Below are positions 52,501 to 63,761 of a stretch of 64,000 nucleotides of DNA, piece by piece (positions within the stretch are counted from its first letter, which is position 1; every line of letters begins with the position of its first letter). This DNA comes from Amblyornis subalaris (lineage: Eukaryota > Chordata > Aves > Passeriformes > Ptilonorhynchidae), in contig JACAXG010000012.1 in assembly GCA_018881555.1 (NCBI GenBank), forward strand, positions 13,694,279 to 13,758,278, given 5' to 3'. The notes under the pieces were generated by a model that saw only the letters and a list, made by a program, of their open reading frames with translations, did no database searches and was not told where the DNA came from. The position numbers and the translations under genes were made by a program.

Positions 52501-55500
52501 CACTTCCAACTTAATAAATTCTGTTCCTCCCCATCTTCCTCCAGGATCAATTCTCATAGGCCTAATTTTCTGTTTTCATTTTGGCTGACTTATTCCTTGT
52601 GTTTCTGGCTCATGTGAACAAACAAACCCCCAAATATTGCCCAGCTCAGGCAAAAATGTTGTACTTGATTACCTCAGAGGTAATTTTCTCCTTAGTTGAC
52701 AGAGAGTCCACAAGGCTAAGCAGGTAACTTCTGTGGCTATGCAAACAGGGACAAAAAAAGGATGTGAAAGTCCAGGGACTTCAACGAGAAGACTGAGCCT
52801 CTGTTCTTTTCTACATCCACAAAACACAGGACTGTTCCTGTCTTTGGTACTGCCCTACTGGCCACACTACTTGTTCCCTTTACACTCGGATTTTACACAA
52901 CTCCCAAAAGTGCAAGTCTTGATTTGCATGTCTCCCTGTAATATTTAGAGTCAGGACTGTGTTTTTAGCACAGTAGAATCAAAACCAGGTGTAATTTCTG
53001 GATACCACAATACACACTTATTCTCCTGATCTAGAAAATCCCTAGAAAACCACCAGCAGGTAAAAGAAATCAGCAGCTCCTGGCTCAGAGAGAGATTTGC
53101 AACAGAAACTGCAACCTCTTCATTGTCCAATGCCTTGCCCTAGCCCAGGGAGCTGAGTCACGCCTTTCAGTTGTTTCTGCTTTTTTAAAAATATTGTTTT
53201 CCTTTATAATGCTGTTGACTTCTTTTCTATTCCCTAACGGGTTTGAACATAGTTTGAAAAACACTGCTTACCCAGCTGTTTGGCACTGTGGGAGCAGAAC
53301 TATCTGCCCTGGGGCTGGCTCTGTTCATCTGTCACAGACATCTGAGACCATGAAACTGAAAATTTCCTTTTGAATAGACTCTATGTGGTAAAGCCCACAT
53401 AAAGAATAGGAAAGCAATCTGGAGAAAAAATTGAATTTGTCCTAATGGTCGCTGTTTACGTGAAAGTAAAGACCAATATTTGTTGAAGACACAAGCTCAC
53501 AAATGTCTGGTGAATGGCAAAAAATCTTCTTATATTTAGGACATTTCTATTTTTCTTGACCCTTCCCACAAGAGTAGGTTTTCTAAACCCTTCTCTCTTC
53601 TCTACTTCTTCTGAATAAAACAAAATTTTTTAAATTTCCAGGGTCTCCAGGAATTCCCAGGGCTGACTTTGTGTTAAGAGGACAGATGTAGTATACAGAA
53701 AAAATTTTGGAATGAATACAGATGCATGAAACACTTCCTGTAATACAGGATCCCCTTATGCCAAACCAACACTCCTCTAAAATTCTGAAATATGCAGTTA
53801 AATAGCCTAATTCTATCTCGTTTCTGTCTCAGCCTTGGCTCAAAACAGAAATGTCACTGGACTGGCTCTTCTCAAAATACTTAACATTCCAGTTTGGTGG
53901 ACTCATGAAACTTGATAATGGGTATCCAAATTAAACCTTAATTCACTAACTTTAAGTTAAAGAAAACAGTTCTGAAAGTTTTTGTAAGGTTTGTTTTGGG
54001 TTCTTTTTCATTATTCAAGAAGTCTGTTTTCCCATCTCCTCCAGAAAATATTATTTTAAAGAGAAATATTTCTCTTTTTGGTATATTCCTCCAGATGTTG
54101 ATCATGCATGCAAAGCTGATAAAAATTGTATGAATGAAGCTTCTACTATGGAATATCCAATATTTTTCTGGGTAACTAAAATGTATGAATCTGTGAACTG
54201 TTTATTAGTGTCTAGTGTATGTTGAATGTGTGTCTTAATAGGCTTTTTTTCAGTGTCTTGCTTTTTAGAGCAGATGGCACTGTCTTATTATCCCTGTAAA
54301 ACAAACTTTCTTATAACACGTGCGTGTAAATCATCCTGTAACGTATATCTTAAATTGCTCATTATATAACATTCTTAATACAAATCAGACAGGTGTAAGA
54401 TAGCAATAGTACAATTTTCTTTTTTAAAACACTTACAATTTCTGTACTTCATAGTCTTTTGATTTGGAGAAAATTAGAAACAGCAAATTATTCTTCTCTT
54501 GGTGTATCTGAAGCAAACATTGATTTTGCAGGGAGCTCTCTCTTAAGGTAGCAGTACTTTATTGCCCCATCTCTTCAAAATGCTGAAGATGTTCTGGTGT
54601 ATTCTACTCTTTCATGGGGAAAATTAAATGCAGCTGCCCACCTTGAGGCTTAAGAAATACTACAAGTATTTCTTGGTTCAGTATTTGCAGTGGCAGATAA
54701 ATTTAAGGATAGTACTTAGAATGGGTGTACTTTGAAAAAAAGAAATCTATGATTTTATCAAGAGCTGGATAAATCTCCTCTGGAGTCAACAAAATTCTTC
54801 TGTATAACTCAATGGGACAGCAAGGTCAGGCCTTCACAGAATCATTTAAAGTTCTTGCATGCCCAGAAAAGCTCAGAGGGACCTTGTTCTGCTCAGTTAG
54901 ACTTAATGGGTGATGACTAACTCTCTTGTTTTGCAGCCAGATGTTTGCAGAGGGCACGTATTACAGAAATTTAGTGTTGTAGTGGGATATAAAAGTTTCT
55001 GTGAAGCACATGATCCATTCCAGGGCATCAGTGCTTTCCATAATATGCATAGATATAATGGATGCTTTTTTACTGATCTGGTACTTGTGGCATTGCAAGT
55101 TAGAGACCGAATATGTCTATACTTCTGACCTTGCAGAATACGCGCACAATAAAGAGAGGGAAATGGCAGGGTCAGAGCCCTGGGGAATCCTCTGTGGAAG
55201 AGTTGCTGAGGCACTCTTTTCTTAGCTAGGTGAGAGAAAGCAACGGAGCAGCAAGTGCTGGAAGCAAAGCAAAAGCACTGGAGACCATAGCATTGAAATC
55301 CTTCACTGTCTGACACCATCTGTATATACCTAATACTCAGGACAGAAAACACTTTCAAGGATAGTTTCCTCAGAAAAGAAGGTTTGATATCAATATAGAT
55401 AACTTATACTGAGATCAGTTCTGACATCAACTGGTGTTGGCTTTTCTTTCTCCATACAAGCAATTTTTCCTTTTTTTTTCCCCTATTGTTTAAAAGCAAA

Positions 55501-58500
55501 ATGCTGCTTTGGGGGATTCAGTTAAAGCTGGCACTAAGAGCCTACCATATGGCAGTTCCATCACAATTTACATTGCCTCCTACAGTACTCTTATAAGAGG
55601 TATTTTAAAAATTCAGTATTATGCTATAATTCATCCCAAACAGCATTTTATTGTATTGTCATGGTAGTTTAAAAGAAGATATGTGCTGTCTGATAATTAA
55701 TGAAGAATCAAATTAATTTTTTACCAGCACAGCAGTACGAATCTTTCCACAAGATGCAAAGTACTCTCAAGCAATTCCTCATTTCAGTACTAGTTAATGG
55801 TAGTATTTTTGCCATACTAAACCTGATGAGTAATAAGCAGCTAAGAATCGAGATTTTTATAAGTAAGTAGATCTAAGCCATCTGGTTCCCCAGCCTGGAA
55901 GAAAATGAACATAGAAGACTCCTGAAAACTCCTCATCCACGAAGCCCAAGTTTTTCACAGGAAGCAGGAACTTTTCGCGTTCTAGAGGTATGAAAGAGAG
56001 TTAAGAGATTTTATGATGAAAAATCTCTCAATAATTACAGCCTCTATATATACTAAACTATTTCAAGACTATTTACACGTAAATACATCTCTTGTGAATG
56101 CACTGTTTGCTTCAAATCTCCTTGATGGAAATACTGGTATCTTGAGGCCTAAACGCCCACTGTGCTGCAGACTTATTCTTCACAGGGCAGTCTAAAGGAA
56201 CCCAAACGCCAATTTTTTACTTAAAGAAGTCACCATGCAGTTAACATAAGGCAGCAGAGAGCAGAACCTTATACAGTAGAGCAACTTGCTCTTCATTAGT
56301 CGTATGCAGAAAAATATTCACTATAGTATGTTTCCTTAACACAACAGTTTTCAAAGACACGACCTTATTGTGCTTTATTGACCATACAGCTCAGTGTCTA
56401 TATCTTAAAGGTGTAAATCTATTTTTTATTTTTATATCACTTGGTTCCCATTGCTTCTAAAGTACATTGTTCTTCTTGGGGTATTTTTTTTTCCTGAACA
56501 TCGCTATTGGATATTATACACAGGCAAAAGATATCTAAATTAAAGCAGAGTGGTTTCTAAAATATATATGGCTTTATGCATCCCTCTGAAATTAGGAATA
56601 TATACTTAGAAACTCTGTTCCAGGCTTGAAATTAAATATGAATTCTTTAGAGGAATTAGGAATATCTGCTTTATTGAAAAATCAGCAAGTCCATGATGTA
56701 GCTTAAATTTTTTGGCTACAGAGCATATCAAGGCATGTCAAATATGGCATTTAATCAAGATAAAAAATCAGTGAAACACATACATAGATAGAACTCAAAT
56801 CATAGTGGGTGATCATATTCAGAAAGTTGACTTCTCTCAATTTCATCTCTTGTATACTTTGTTGTTTGCAAAACAACCCTCAACTCTCTCTTCAATCAAA
56901 TACTTTTACTGAAAACATTATTTCTGAAAGTCTTGCCCAATGCAAATGGATGGGTTATGTAGATGGNTTTGCTTCGGAGGAAAGGGGGAATTTGGAATTT
57001 ATTTGCTTAAAGTATGCTCAGGATTGAGACCTGGGCTGGTGATGTTATGACCTTGACTTACATCCTGGTCTTTGAATATGCTATCGGTGACCAGAAACAA
57101 AACATAACTTTAGAGTAAACTACACTTTACAAAGTGTTAGACTCTGTAGAGAAAGCCCTAAGCATAATCTGCTGCTATTCCATGTTTTTCAATCAGAATT
57201 CCACTTACAGGGTTAATTCATCATTGCATGCTGGTTCTCTAATTTTATAGTTATGAGGGAGGACATGCAGAATTGGATGATAAACAGAATTTGGGGTATT
57301 TCTTTTGACAGCTGCATACTTTCATCTTGCAGTCTTTTCAGAGAATTTTCAGTTCTTCTGCCTCTGATCTTGAATCCAACTCTGAGTAATAGAGTATTAA
57401 TACATAACATTTGCAATAGTTGTGTCCAAACTTTTACATCAAATAACCTTCATGTTAATATTGTTCATTTATATATCTGCCCTTGAGGCTATATTATGAG
57501 AGATCTATATAAATTAGTGAAGTGCTTCTCAAAGTATTTTTCAGATTAATGTTGAAATTAATTATGAATTAATAATGAGATCTTATTTCCAAGATTTCAA
57601 ACAGCAGGAAAAAAAGATTACACAGAATAGAGGAAAGATTCAAAATTTTATAAATACTGAAACTCCTTTGTTTCCACAGAGACATGGCTGTGGTTGGAGT
57701 ACAGCAATCTAAAAAGTAAGGACTGCTAGACTAAAAAGAAACAAATGAAACTGGGGAAAAAAAGGGAATGTAAAAGTGATAGTGAAATAATTACGTAGAG
57801 CTTTAGTGTAACTTTATCCCACAAGAGCATCAGTCAAAAATTTAGTCACGTAATATGTGCTTAAACAGGATAAAATACAAATGACAGAATAATATTAAAC
57901 CAATGCACTGATTCATGTTATGCTTGTAAGGAGTAATTAAGTTTGTATGAACACCTTACTAGGGTATCATTATGTAATAAATCATGAATTTATATCATTG
58001 AGATAACATGATGATTTCTAGATACAGCAGAATCCCCCCTTGTGTTCAGAGAAAATAAAATCCTCAGGGAGCCACAGATCCAAACCACCATTTTTAATTG
58101 GGTGAGTCTGAAACCAAGCAGAAATGACAAACATCATTGAATAATTAAGGGTTTGCCTAGAAGTGTAAGGATAGAATTAATGAAAATAAATTTTATACCT
58201 TTGGTTTAGAAGTGACTTGGGTAGGAATGTTATAAAATAAGGGATATATGAAGGAATGAGATGAGTTATATTTCAAATAAGCAACAAATTTCAGTACAGC
58301 CGTCAGAGGACTGTAACAACCCTTTAGATTAGCAGAAGTTGTCTAAACATTCAAAATAATACTGAGTTTTAAATTCTCCATCTGAGAGCACGGGTTTTAT
58401 GCATGGCCAAGGGGGAATGTGACTGCCTTTTTCCAGCCCCCTCATTTGGACAATTTAGTAGGTGTACTAAATCTTCTTTAGTATGTTAGGAAAATTTGGG

Positions 58501-60882
58501 TATGGCTTGGGTATTACTGGGGTACAACTGTTCATGTATCCATCCACCAAGGAGAGTTCACTGAGTTTTGATCACTTTTAGTGGAAAACAACAAAGTTGG
58601 AATATACACTTCCTTGCTATTCTTAGCTTTTCTCATGACTTGAAATGTGGGAAATGTGGTGGTGTAACATATTGCTGAGGCAGCCTATGAATGCACAGCT
58701 CCTGAACTCTGGAGATGCACCCAGACAGCAGGAAGTGAGAATATCCGATACACAGGGAAATAAAACTTTCCATCTCTGTAACCTGTCATGAGATTAGGAG
58801 AGAAGGGGAAAAAAAACCCCAAAAACCAAACCACNAAGACAAGAAAACCTTGACCAACCAAAATGAAACCCCAAACCAATATGAAAATAATACTCTAAAT
58901 CTGGAGGAAAAGCTCAAAGAATACCTCAAAAATGTAAAATTTTTCAGTAAACCATTACATTATCTAGCAAACCTAAATCAAGAAAGAGGTAATTAGATAT
59001 CCTTCAAATATAAGGATTCTAGAGGAGAAACACCACCAAAATAAAAATTTATTATTTCAAAATAGAACAGGCTAATGCATGCTTGTTTGAGGAGTATGGC
59101 ACTCATTAATCACTAAAATCCTGTTGGGTAGGGAAGTTTTACTGCCCAATTTAACCGAATGAAAATAAAATCCTATAGTGGTAGAGTGCACTAATCCTTT
59201 CTTCAAGCACTAACTCCAAACTCACAAGACCAATTTTTGTCAGTAGGTACCAAAACTTGGAGGCTGAAAATCCTTGTACGGTCTGTGCTTACTATCCATG
59301 TAAGCCATAAATGCATTCCTTTTTTTTCATGATGGTGTTGCTCCTTAACATATCCTGCAAGTAAACAGAACNGAAATCATGCTCCAAATGGGATTTAAGC
59401 CTAAATCTTTATTGAATTTTTTCAGTCCTGCATTGATTCATCATAAATCCTAGGGAAGCTTTAGAGCAGAGATGTTTTAATTGAGGACAATTTCAACTTA
59501 CAGGCATTTTCCTATGAAACAACGTTGTGTACTTAGGCTGCTGCCCTCTTGATTAGTCATGGTTTCAGAAAGATGAAAAAACTTCCCAAAATATCTGATA
59601 AGAGTAAGTCAGTGCAACTGTTGCCAAACCCAGACACTAAGGCTATCAAGCATGAAATTAATATTAGAAAGTCGTTGGACATTGATTTGAATTAACTCAT
59701 AATGACCTGGTTTATGTTTCTGGCCTCTGGAAAGATGATTAGAACATAAAAACAACTTTCTGTGAAGGACATAGGAATATTAACGAACTAGTCATCCGAA
59801 TATGAGCAGTAAATGTCTTTAGTTAAGGTCCTCAGAAAACAATAATCCTGCTAAAATGTTGAAGTAGACACTGGAATGGTATGAAAAGCTCAGACGAGTC
59901 TAAAAGGGGAATGTTTAAATTTCAGAAGCAAGAACAATGGCATAACTATATCAAAAGCTTTTTCAGCTTTTAGAACTAACTTAATTATAAATTAAGAGAG
60001 AAAGCAGCATATGGTATTGTGCATTATATTATGTTGGTGCCTCTGCAAACTAACTGAAGGTCAGGCTGTAGAGAGAAGCAATGAAATTCAGTGTTTTTCC
60101 ATTTGAAGACTCTTGGGTGCCTCATATAAACAGTTGTGTTGTCAGTGGAGCTGTAACAGTTGGTATGTACTGAAAATCTGTTATGTCATTCTGGTTGAGA
60201 GAATATTATTCTTTGGATATACACTGTAGAAATGAAAACCTAAAAATTAGTATGCACTCCTGGAAATAATCCTCAAGAATTGAAGAAGAAATTGATGTCT
60301 TCATAGCCTCTTATATGGGAGGTGTTACCCCATTCATCTCCTGTGTCTGGAAAAGTTGAGCATGGAGCAGACTTGGGTTTGTGCTTTTCAGAGGTCCCAG
60401 CCTTTAAGACCACAACCTGTGCCTAAACAGTATGAATTTTTGTTCCCAAAGCTGGGACACAGGTGCATCTGCTTTTGACATGTATTTCTACCTGTCTGAT
60501 ATAAATACAGTTTGTTTAGAAGGCTAAGCACCCAGATTGGCACTTGCAGTCCATTGAATAAAGTGAAAAACATATCCTGTTTAGTAGATGATGTAATTTG
60601 GGCAAGTGCGGGCAGAAATAACCCTGTATCCTATTGTTGGCCCTTTGATCAGAACAAGAAGGTTCAAGCTGTCTGCTCTAGAGCAGGATAGACAGCCTCA
60701 GCAACACTGACAGCTGGGGTGAGCATGAATTTTTTTGCTGGAACTGTGTGGTCCTGCTAGANGGGCAGGAAAACAAGTTCTGTACAACTATGACAGCACT
60801 TATTTGAGCTCCCAAACCATGGGGCCAAAGCCCAGCTTAGATGAAGAGCTGGTTCATCGCTGTGTGCTTCGCTCTGGGGCTG

Positions 60883-61430
60883 GCAGGTGCCCCACGTGTC
60901 ACTGAGGGGATGTGATGGCCACTGAGGGGGTGACAGGTGCCCTGAGCATCACGGAGGAGACGTGTGTCCCTGAAGAGGTGGCAGGTGCCCTGTGCATCGT
61001 TGAGAGAATGTGACGGGCACTGAGGAGGAGGTGGGTGCCCCAAGTGATGCTGAGGGGGTGTGAGGGTCATTGAGGGGATATGAGTGTCACTGAGGGGACA
61101 TGAGGGTCCCTGAGCGGGTGGCAGGTGTGTCATGTGTCACTAAAGGGCCACGAGTATGTTGCTGAGGGGCCATGAGGGACATCTGAGGGGAAGGCAGGTG
61201 CCCCGTGTTTCGCTGAGGGGCCATGAAGGTCTCTGCGGGGCATGCGGGTGTCCTGCGCGCTACTGAGGGCACATGAGGGTCACGGAGAGGGAGGCGGGTG
61301 TCCGCCGCGTTTCTGAGGGTACCTCAGGGTCACCGAGGGAACGTGAGGGTCACCTGAGGGGGAGACGGCTGTTGCCGTGTGTGGCTGAGGGGACGTGAGG
61401 GTCGCTGAGGGGAGGCGGGCGCGGCCTGAG
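60883..61430 (+). repeat. GC-rich ~50-bp tandem array with a nested ~21-bp subunit
   Basis: The word GCAGGTGCCC or a variant recurs at about 60883, 60933, 60981, 61031, 61121, 61194, 61244, 61292, 61364 and 61414. Most spacings are 48-50 bp, with longer ones of 72-73 and 90 bp. Between these words sit copies of CACTGAGGGGACATGAGGGT; the longer spacings contain one or two extra copies of this ~21-bp subunit. CpG content rises toward the right end, where the array merges with the CpG island. Open frames across it on the minus strand are by-products of low stop density. Confidence 0.93.
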
Positions 61431-61668
61431 GGACACGGGCAGGGCCGGGGGGTCCCCGTTGCGCCGCAAGGGGGTGTTTCCCGCCCAGGAGCGGGCACCC
61501 TGCCCGCCGGTGCCCTCAGCCGCGGGGCGGGAATTCGAAGCCGCTGTGTGCGCCCCTCTGGGCGCGGCGCCGGGCGGGCTGCCATAAGCGCTGTGGGCGT
61601 CGCCCTGGGGCAGCCCTGGGCTGAGATACGTGGAGGAGGATGGCACTGCGCCGCCGCTGGACTGCAAG
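61405..61668. promoter_or_regulatory. CpG island, candidate promoter
   Basis: I count about 30 CpG dinucleotides in about 265 bp, in sharp contrast to the CpG-poor DNA elsewhere. It contains a GC box GGGGCGGG at 61524-61531 of the type bound by SP1-class factors and a G-quadruplex motif at 61430-61452. Unmethylated islands of this kind usually mark vertebrate promoters. Direction is not fixed. On the plus strand an ATG at 61640 has a favourable context (A at -3, G at +4) but its frame stops after 14 codons unless spliced. Alternatively the island may be a GC-biased minisatellite flank without promoter activity. Confidence 0.5.
61430..61452 (+). other. Canonical G-quadruplex motif in the CpG island
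   Basis: Four G-tracts (GGG, GGG, GGG, then six G) are separated by loops of 4, 2 and 2 nt (ACAC, CA, CC). This meets the usual G3+N1-7 rule for intramolecular quadruplex formation on the plus strand. Confidence 0.6.
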
Positions 61669-61689
61669 GTGCTTTAGTGTGTGAGGGGA

Positions 61690-62712
61690 AACGCTGAAGT
61701 AGCTTAGAGGGAACAGAAAGAACTTTATAGGGAGGAACGCTGGAATTAACTGGCGTCACCTGTAGGGCACAGAACGAACATTTTGGAAGTAAATTTGTGA
61801 TAATCACTGGACTGTGGGAATAAAACCTAAGGTAGTCTGTGGAGCCCAGGTAGTGGACATTTTGGCAGGAAAATCTGAAGTGATTTCGAGGGGATAATTT
61901 TGGGGGAAAAGTCTGAGGTAATTTGTAGAGGACAGGTGGAGAAAATTTTGTGATAAAACCTGAGGTAATTTTTAGAGCACAGAAGGAACATTTTGGGGGG
62001 AAAATCTCAGGTAATCTGCAAGGGACTGAATGAATATAAGGTAATCTGTATGGGACAAATAGGGGACATATGTGAGGGAAAATCTGAGAGGAATTAGTAG
62101 GGGACAAAAAGTATATTTTGGAGGTAAAATCCGAGGTAATAGAAGGTGGTATTTTGGGGATTAAATCAGAGATGATGTATAGAGGCAGATGGGGACGTTA
62201 TGAAGGTAAAATCTGAAGGTATTCTCTGGGGAACAGAACATTTTGGAAAGAAAATATGAGGTAATCTTTAGGGACCAGAATGAGCATTTCAAGAGTAAAA
62301 TCTCAGATAATCTGAAGGGGATATTTTGGAGGAAAAATCTGAGGAAATCTGTAGGTGACATTTCAGAAGGAAAACTTGAGGAAGTCTGTAAGGCACAGAA
62401 TGAATGTTTTTTGGGTAAAATCTTAGGTAACCTATAGGACACAGCTAGAGGTAATTTTGGCGGGAAAATCTGAGGGAAGCTATTGAGGGGGCAGAGGGGG
62501 GAATTTTTGAAAGAAAACCTGAGGTAGTTTAGAGGAAACAAAGTTACATTTTTGAGGGGTGAATCTGAGGTAACTTATAGAGGAAAAATCGGCATTTCTG
62601 AGGGAAAGCCTGTTGTAAAACAGAAGACAGAGGCAACATTTTTGACAGAAACTCTGAAATAACTTAGACAGAAACAGATTTTTACCTGAAAACCTGAATT
62701 AATTTAGAAGGC
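61690..62712 (+). repeat. Degenerate ~45-bp tandem array, ~22 units
   Basis: Units approximate TCTGAGGTAATCTGTAGGGG, then ACAGAATGAACATTTTGGGG and a short G/A-rich tail. Successive starts fall near 61912, 61960, 62005, 62083, 62130, 62166, 62212, 62255, 62301, 62338, 62376, 62421, 62469, 62519, 62564, 62609, 62652 and 62693, so unit length varies from about 36 to 50 bp (the 78-bp step near 62005 holds two shortened units). The repeat word contains few minus-strand stops, which explains two long minus-strand ORFs: 275 codons at 61280-62107, spanning this array, the CpG island and the preceding array, and 126 codons at 62161-62541. Neither looks like a real protein. Confidence 0.93.
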
Positions 62713-63156
62713 TACTGTTGCATGCAGAGTGGGAGCTTCAGACAAAATTACATAGAAAAACCCTCCCGTTGAGTCACAGGGAGCAGGGAGGAGCCTCTTC
62801 CTTTCTAAACTCCTCAGAGTAAGCTGGGTGCAGCTGAACCCAATTTTAGCCTCCAACTTTCTAAAGGGAATATGACAAAAAGATTTTAGAATGGCAATTC
62901 AACCTTAAAAAACTGTATGTCACAATTAAAGATGTTAAACCAAAGAGATTCATGTAAATATAATGAATGGTGATGATAATGATAAGATGAAAATAATTTA
63001 ATCAGAAATAATTCCTGCATACCAGAAGACCTAAAACAAGTATTATACTATAAGACAGTTCTGAAGCGCTACTGAAGCAATTACATTAAAGCTAGCGAAA
63101 AAAAAATTTTTAAGAAAAATTATTGTTGATCATGAATGCAAACTGAGGTGCAGACA
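62713..63156. other. AT-rich spacer between arrays, no gene
   Basis: Short unique AT-rich stretch separating the degenerate ~45-bp array from the GC-rich hairpin-word family. It ends in an A-run then T-run near 63098-63113. No coding potential or known repeat was recognised. Confidence 0.7.
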
Positions 63157-63511
63157 CGCCTGTAAGCAGGGCGCGGGTCTGGGAGCCTTTGTGCTCCCTC
63201 AGCTGGCAGCCTGTGCAGGGCGAGCGCCCCGTTAGCGGGCAGTGCCCCCGAAGCGGAGAGAAGGAGCCTCCGTGGGCCTTTGGGACCAGGGCCGCCCTGT
63301 AACTCGGGGCCAGTGGCCGGGACTCCCGGGCGCTTTGCAGGCAGTCCAGGCAGCGGCTCGAGCNCCCTGTAAGCAGGGGTGCAGCCTCTTTGGCCGCTGC
63401 TTTGCGTGCCCANCTTCATTTGCCCAGAGGGCCTGGGTCCTGGCACCGGATGGGACTGTGCCGGACGTCGCTGTGGCGACACAAGCTGAAGTTGGAGGGT
63501 TGTGTGGAGCT

Positions 63512-63533
63512 GGGGGGTCTGCGGGTGGGCGGG
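63512..63533 (+). other. Short-loop G-quadruplex motif
   Basis: A run of six G is followed by three GGG tracts, with loops TCTGC, T and C. Loops of 5, 1 and 1 nt predict a very stable intramolecular quadruplex on the plus strand. It lies inside the GC-rich terminal repeat region. Confidence 0.65.
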
Positions 63534-63638
63534 TGTTGGCTTGGGGCACTCCCTCCCGGGGGGTTGGGTGCGGTTCCCTTGAGGCGCAGGAGCTGGTGCT
63601 TGTCAGGCCTACTTAGGTGCGTCCTCCTTCCTTGGCAG

Positions 63639-63761
63639 AAGCCGTGGGCCGGCTGGCAAGGCAAGAGTGAACAAGAAGGGCGGCGTCTTCGAGCTCAAGA
63701 GGGTGCACGAGAAAGGCCCTCTGGGCAAAGGACGTCCCCGGCACGGCCGGGGCACGGAGAC
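63639..63761 (+). CDS. Weak candidate exon in the GC-rich terminal region, unknown product
   Basis: A 123-nt segment is bounded by GTCCTCCTTCCTTGGCAG (good acceptor) and GAC then GTAAGAG (good donor). The frame starting at 63640 has about 78% G or C at third positions and encodes a basic, glycine-rich peptide containing VNKKGGVFELKRVHEKGPLG; unspliced, it would stop at TAA 63763-63765. A second frame is also open but has less coding-like codon use. If joined to the short reading frame from ATG 61640 with a donor after AAG at 61668, the phases would match this frame, but that donor (GTGCTT) is weak. No family is recognised, and high GC lowers stop density, so chance openness is quite possible. 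Confidence 0.18.

Larger units (their letters stand above)
48140..60882. other. Non-coding stretch, no firm gene
   Basis: AT-rich unique DNA in which ORFs remain short; the 151-codon minus-strand ORF near 54.9-55.36 kb is near the chance maximum and has no recognisable domain. It contains the triple inverted repeat at 49324-49386, a weak exon candidate at 49452-49547, a less AT-rich patch at about 49.83-50.23 kb, a palindrome CTGCTCTAGAGCAG at 60673-60686 and an A/C-rich tract near 58808-58875. N calls reappear after 56.9 kb. Confidence 0.65.

Noticed and set aside
54835..54890. Possible second CR1 stub starting CACAGAATCATTTA
   Set aside because: Only about 14 bases resemble the CR1 end; the sequence then diverges completely.
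54903..55358. 151-codon minus-strand ORF
   Set aside because: Close to the longest ORF expected by chance in about 60 kb of AT-rich DNA; cysteine-rich but without a recognisable domain or supporting splice signals.
61280..62107. 275-codon minus-strand ORF, the longest in the window
   Set aside because: It crosses two unrelated tandem arrays and a CpG island. Its N-terminal half is the translation of the 45-bp repeat and its C-terminal half is a proline/arginine-rich GC artefact. Unit lengths are not multiples of three, which argues against coding.
62161..62541. 126-codon minus-strand ORF
   Set aside because: It lies wholly inside the degenerate 45-bp array; openness comes from the low minus-strand stop content of the repeat unit.
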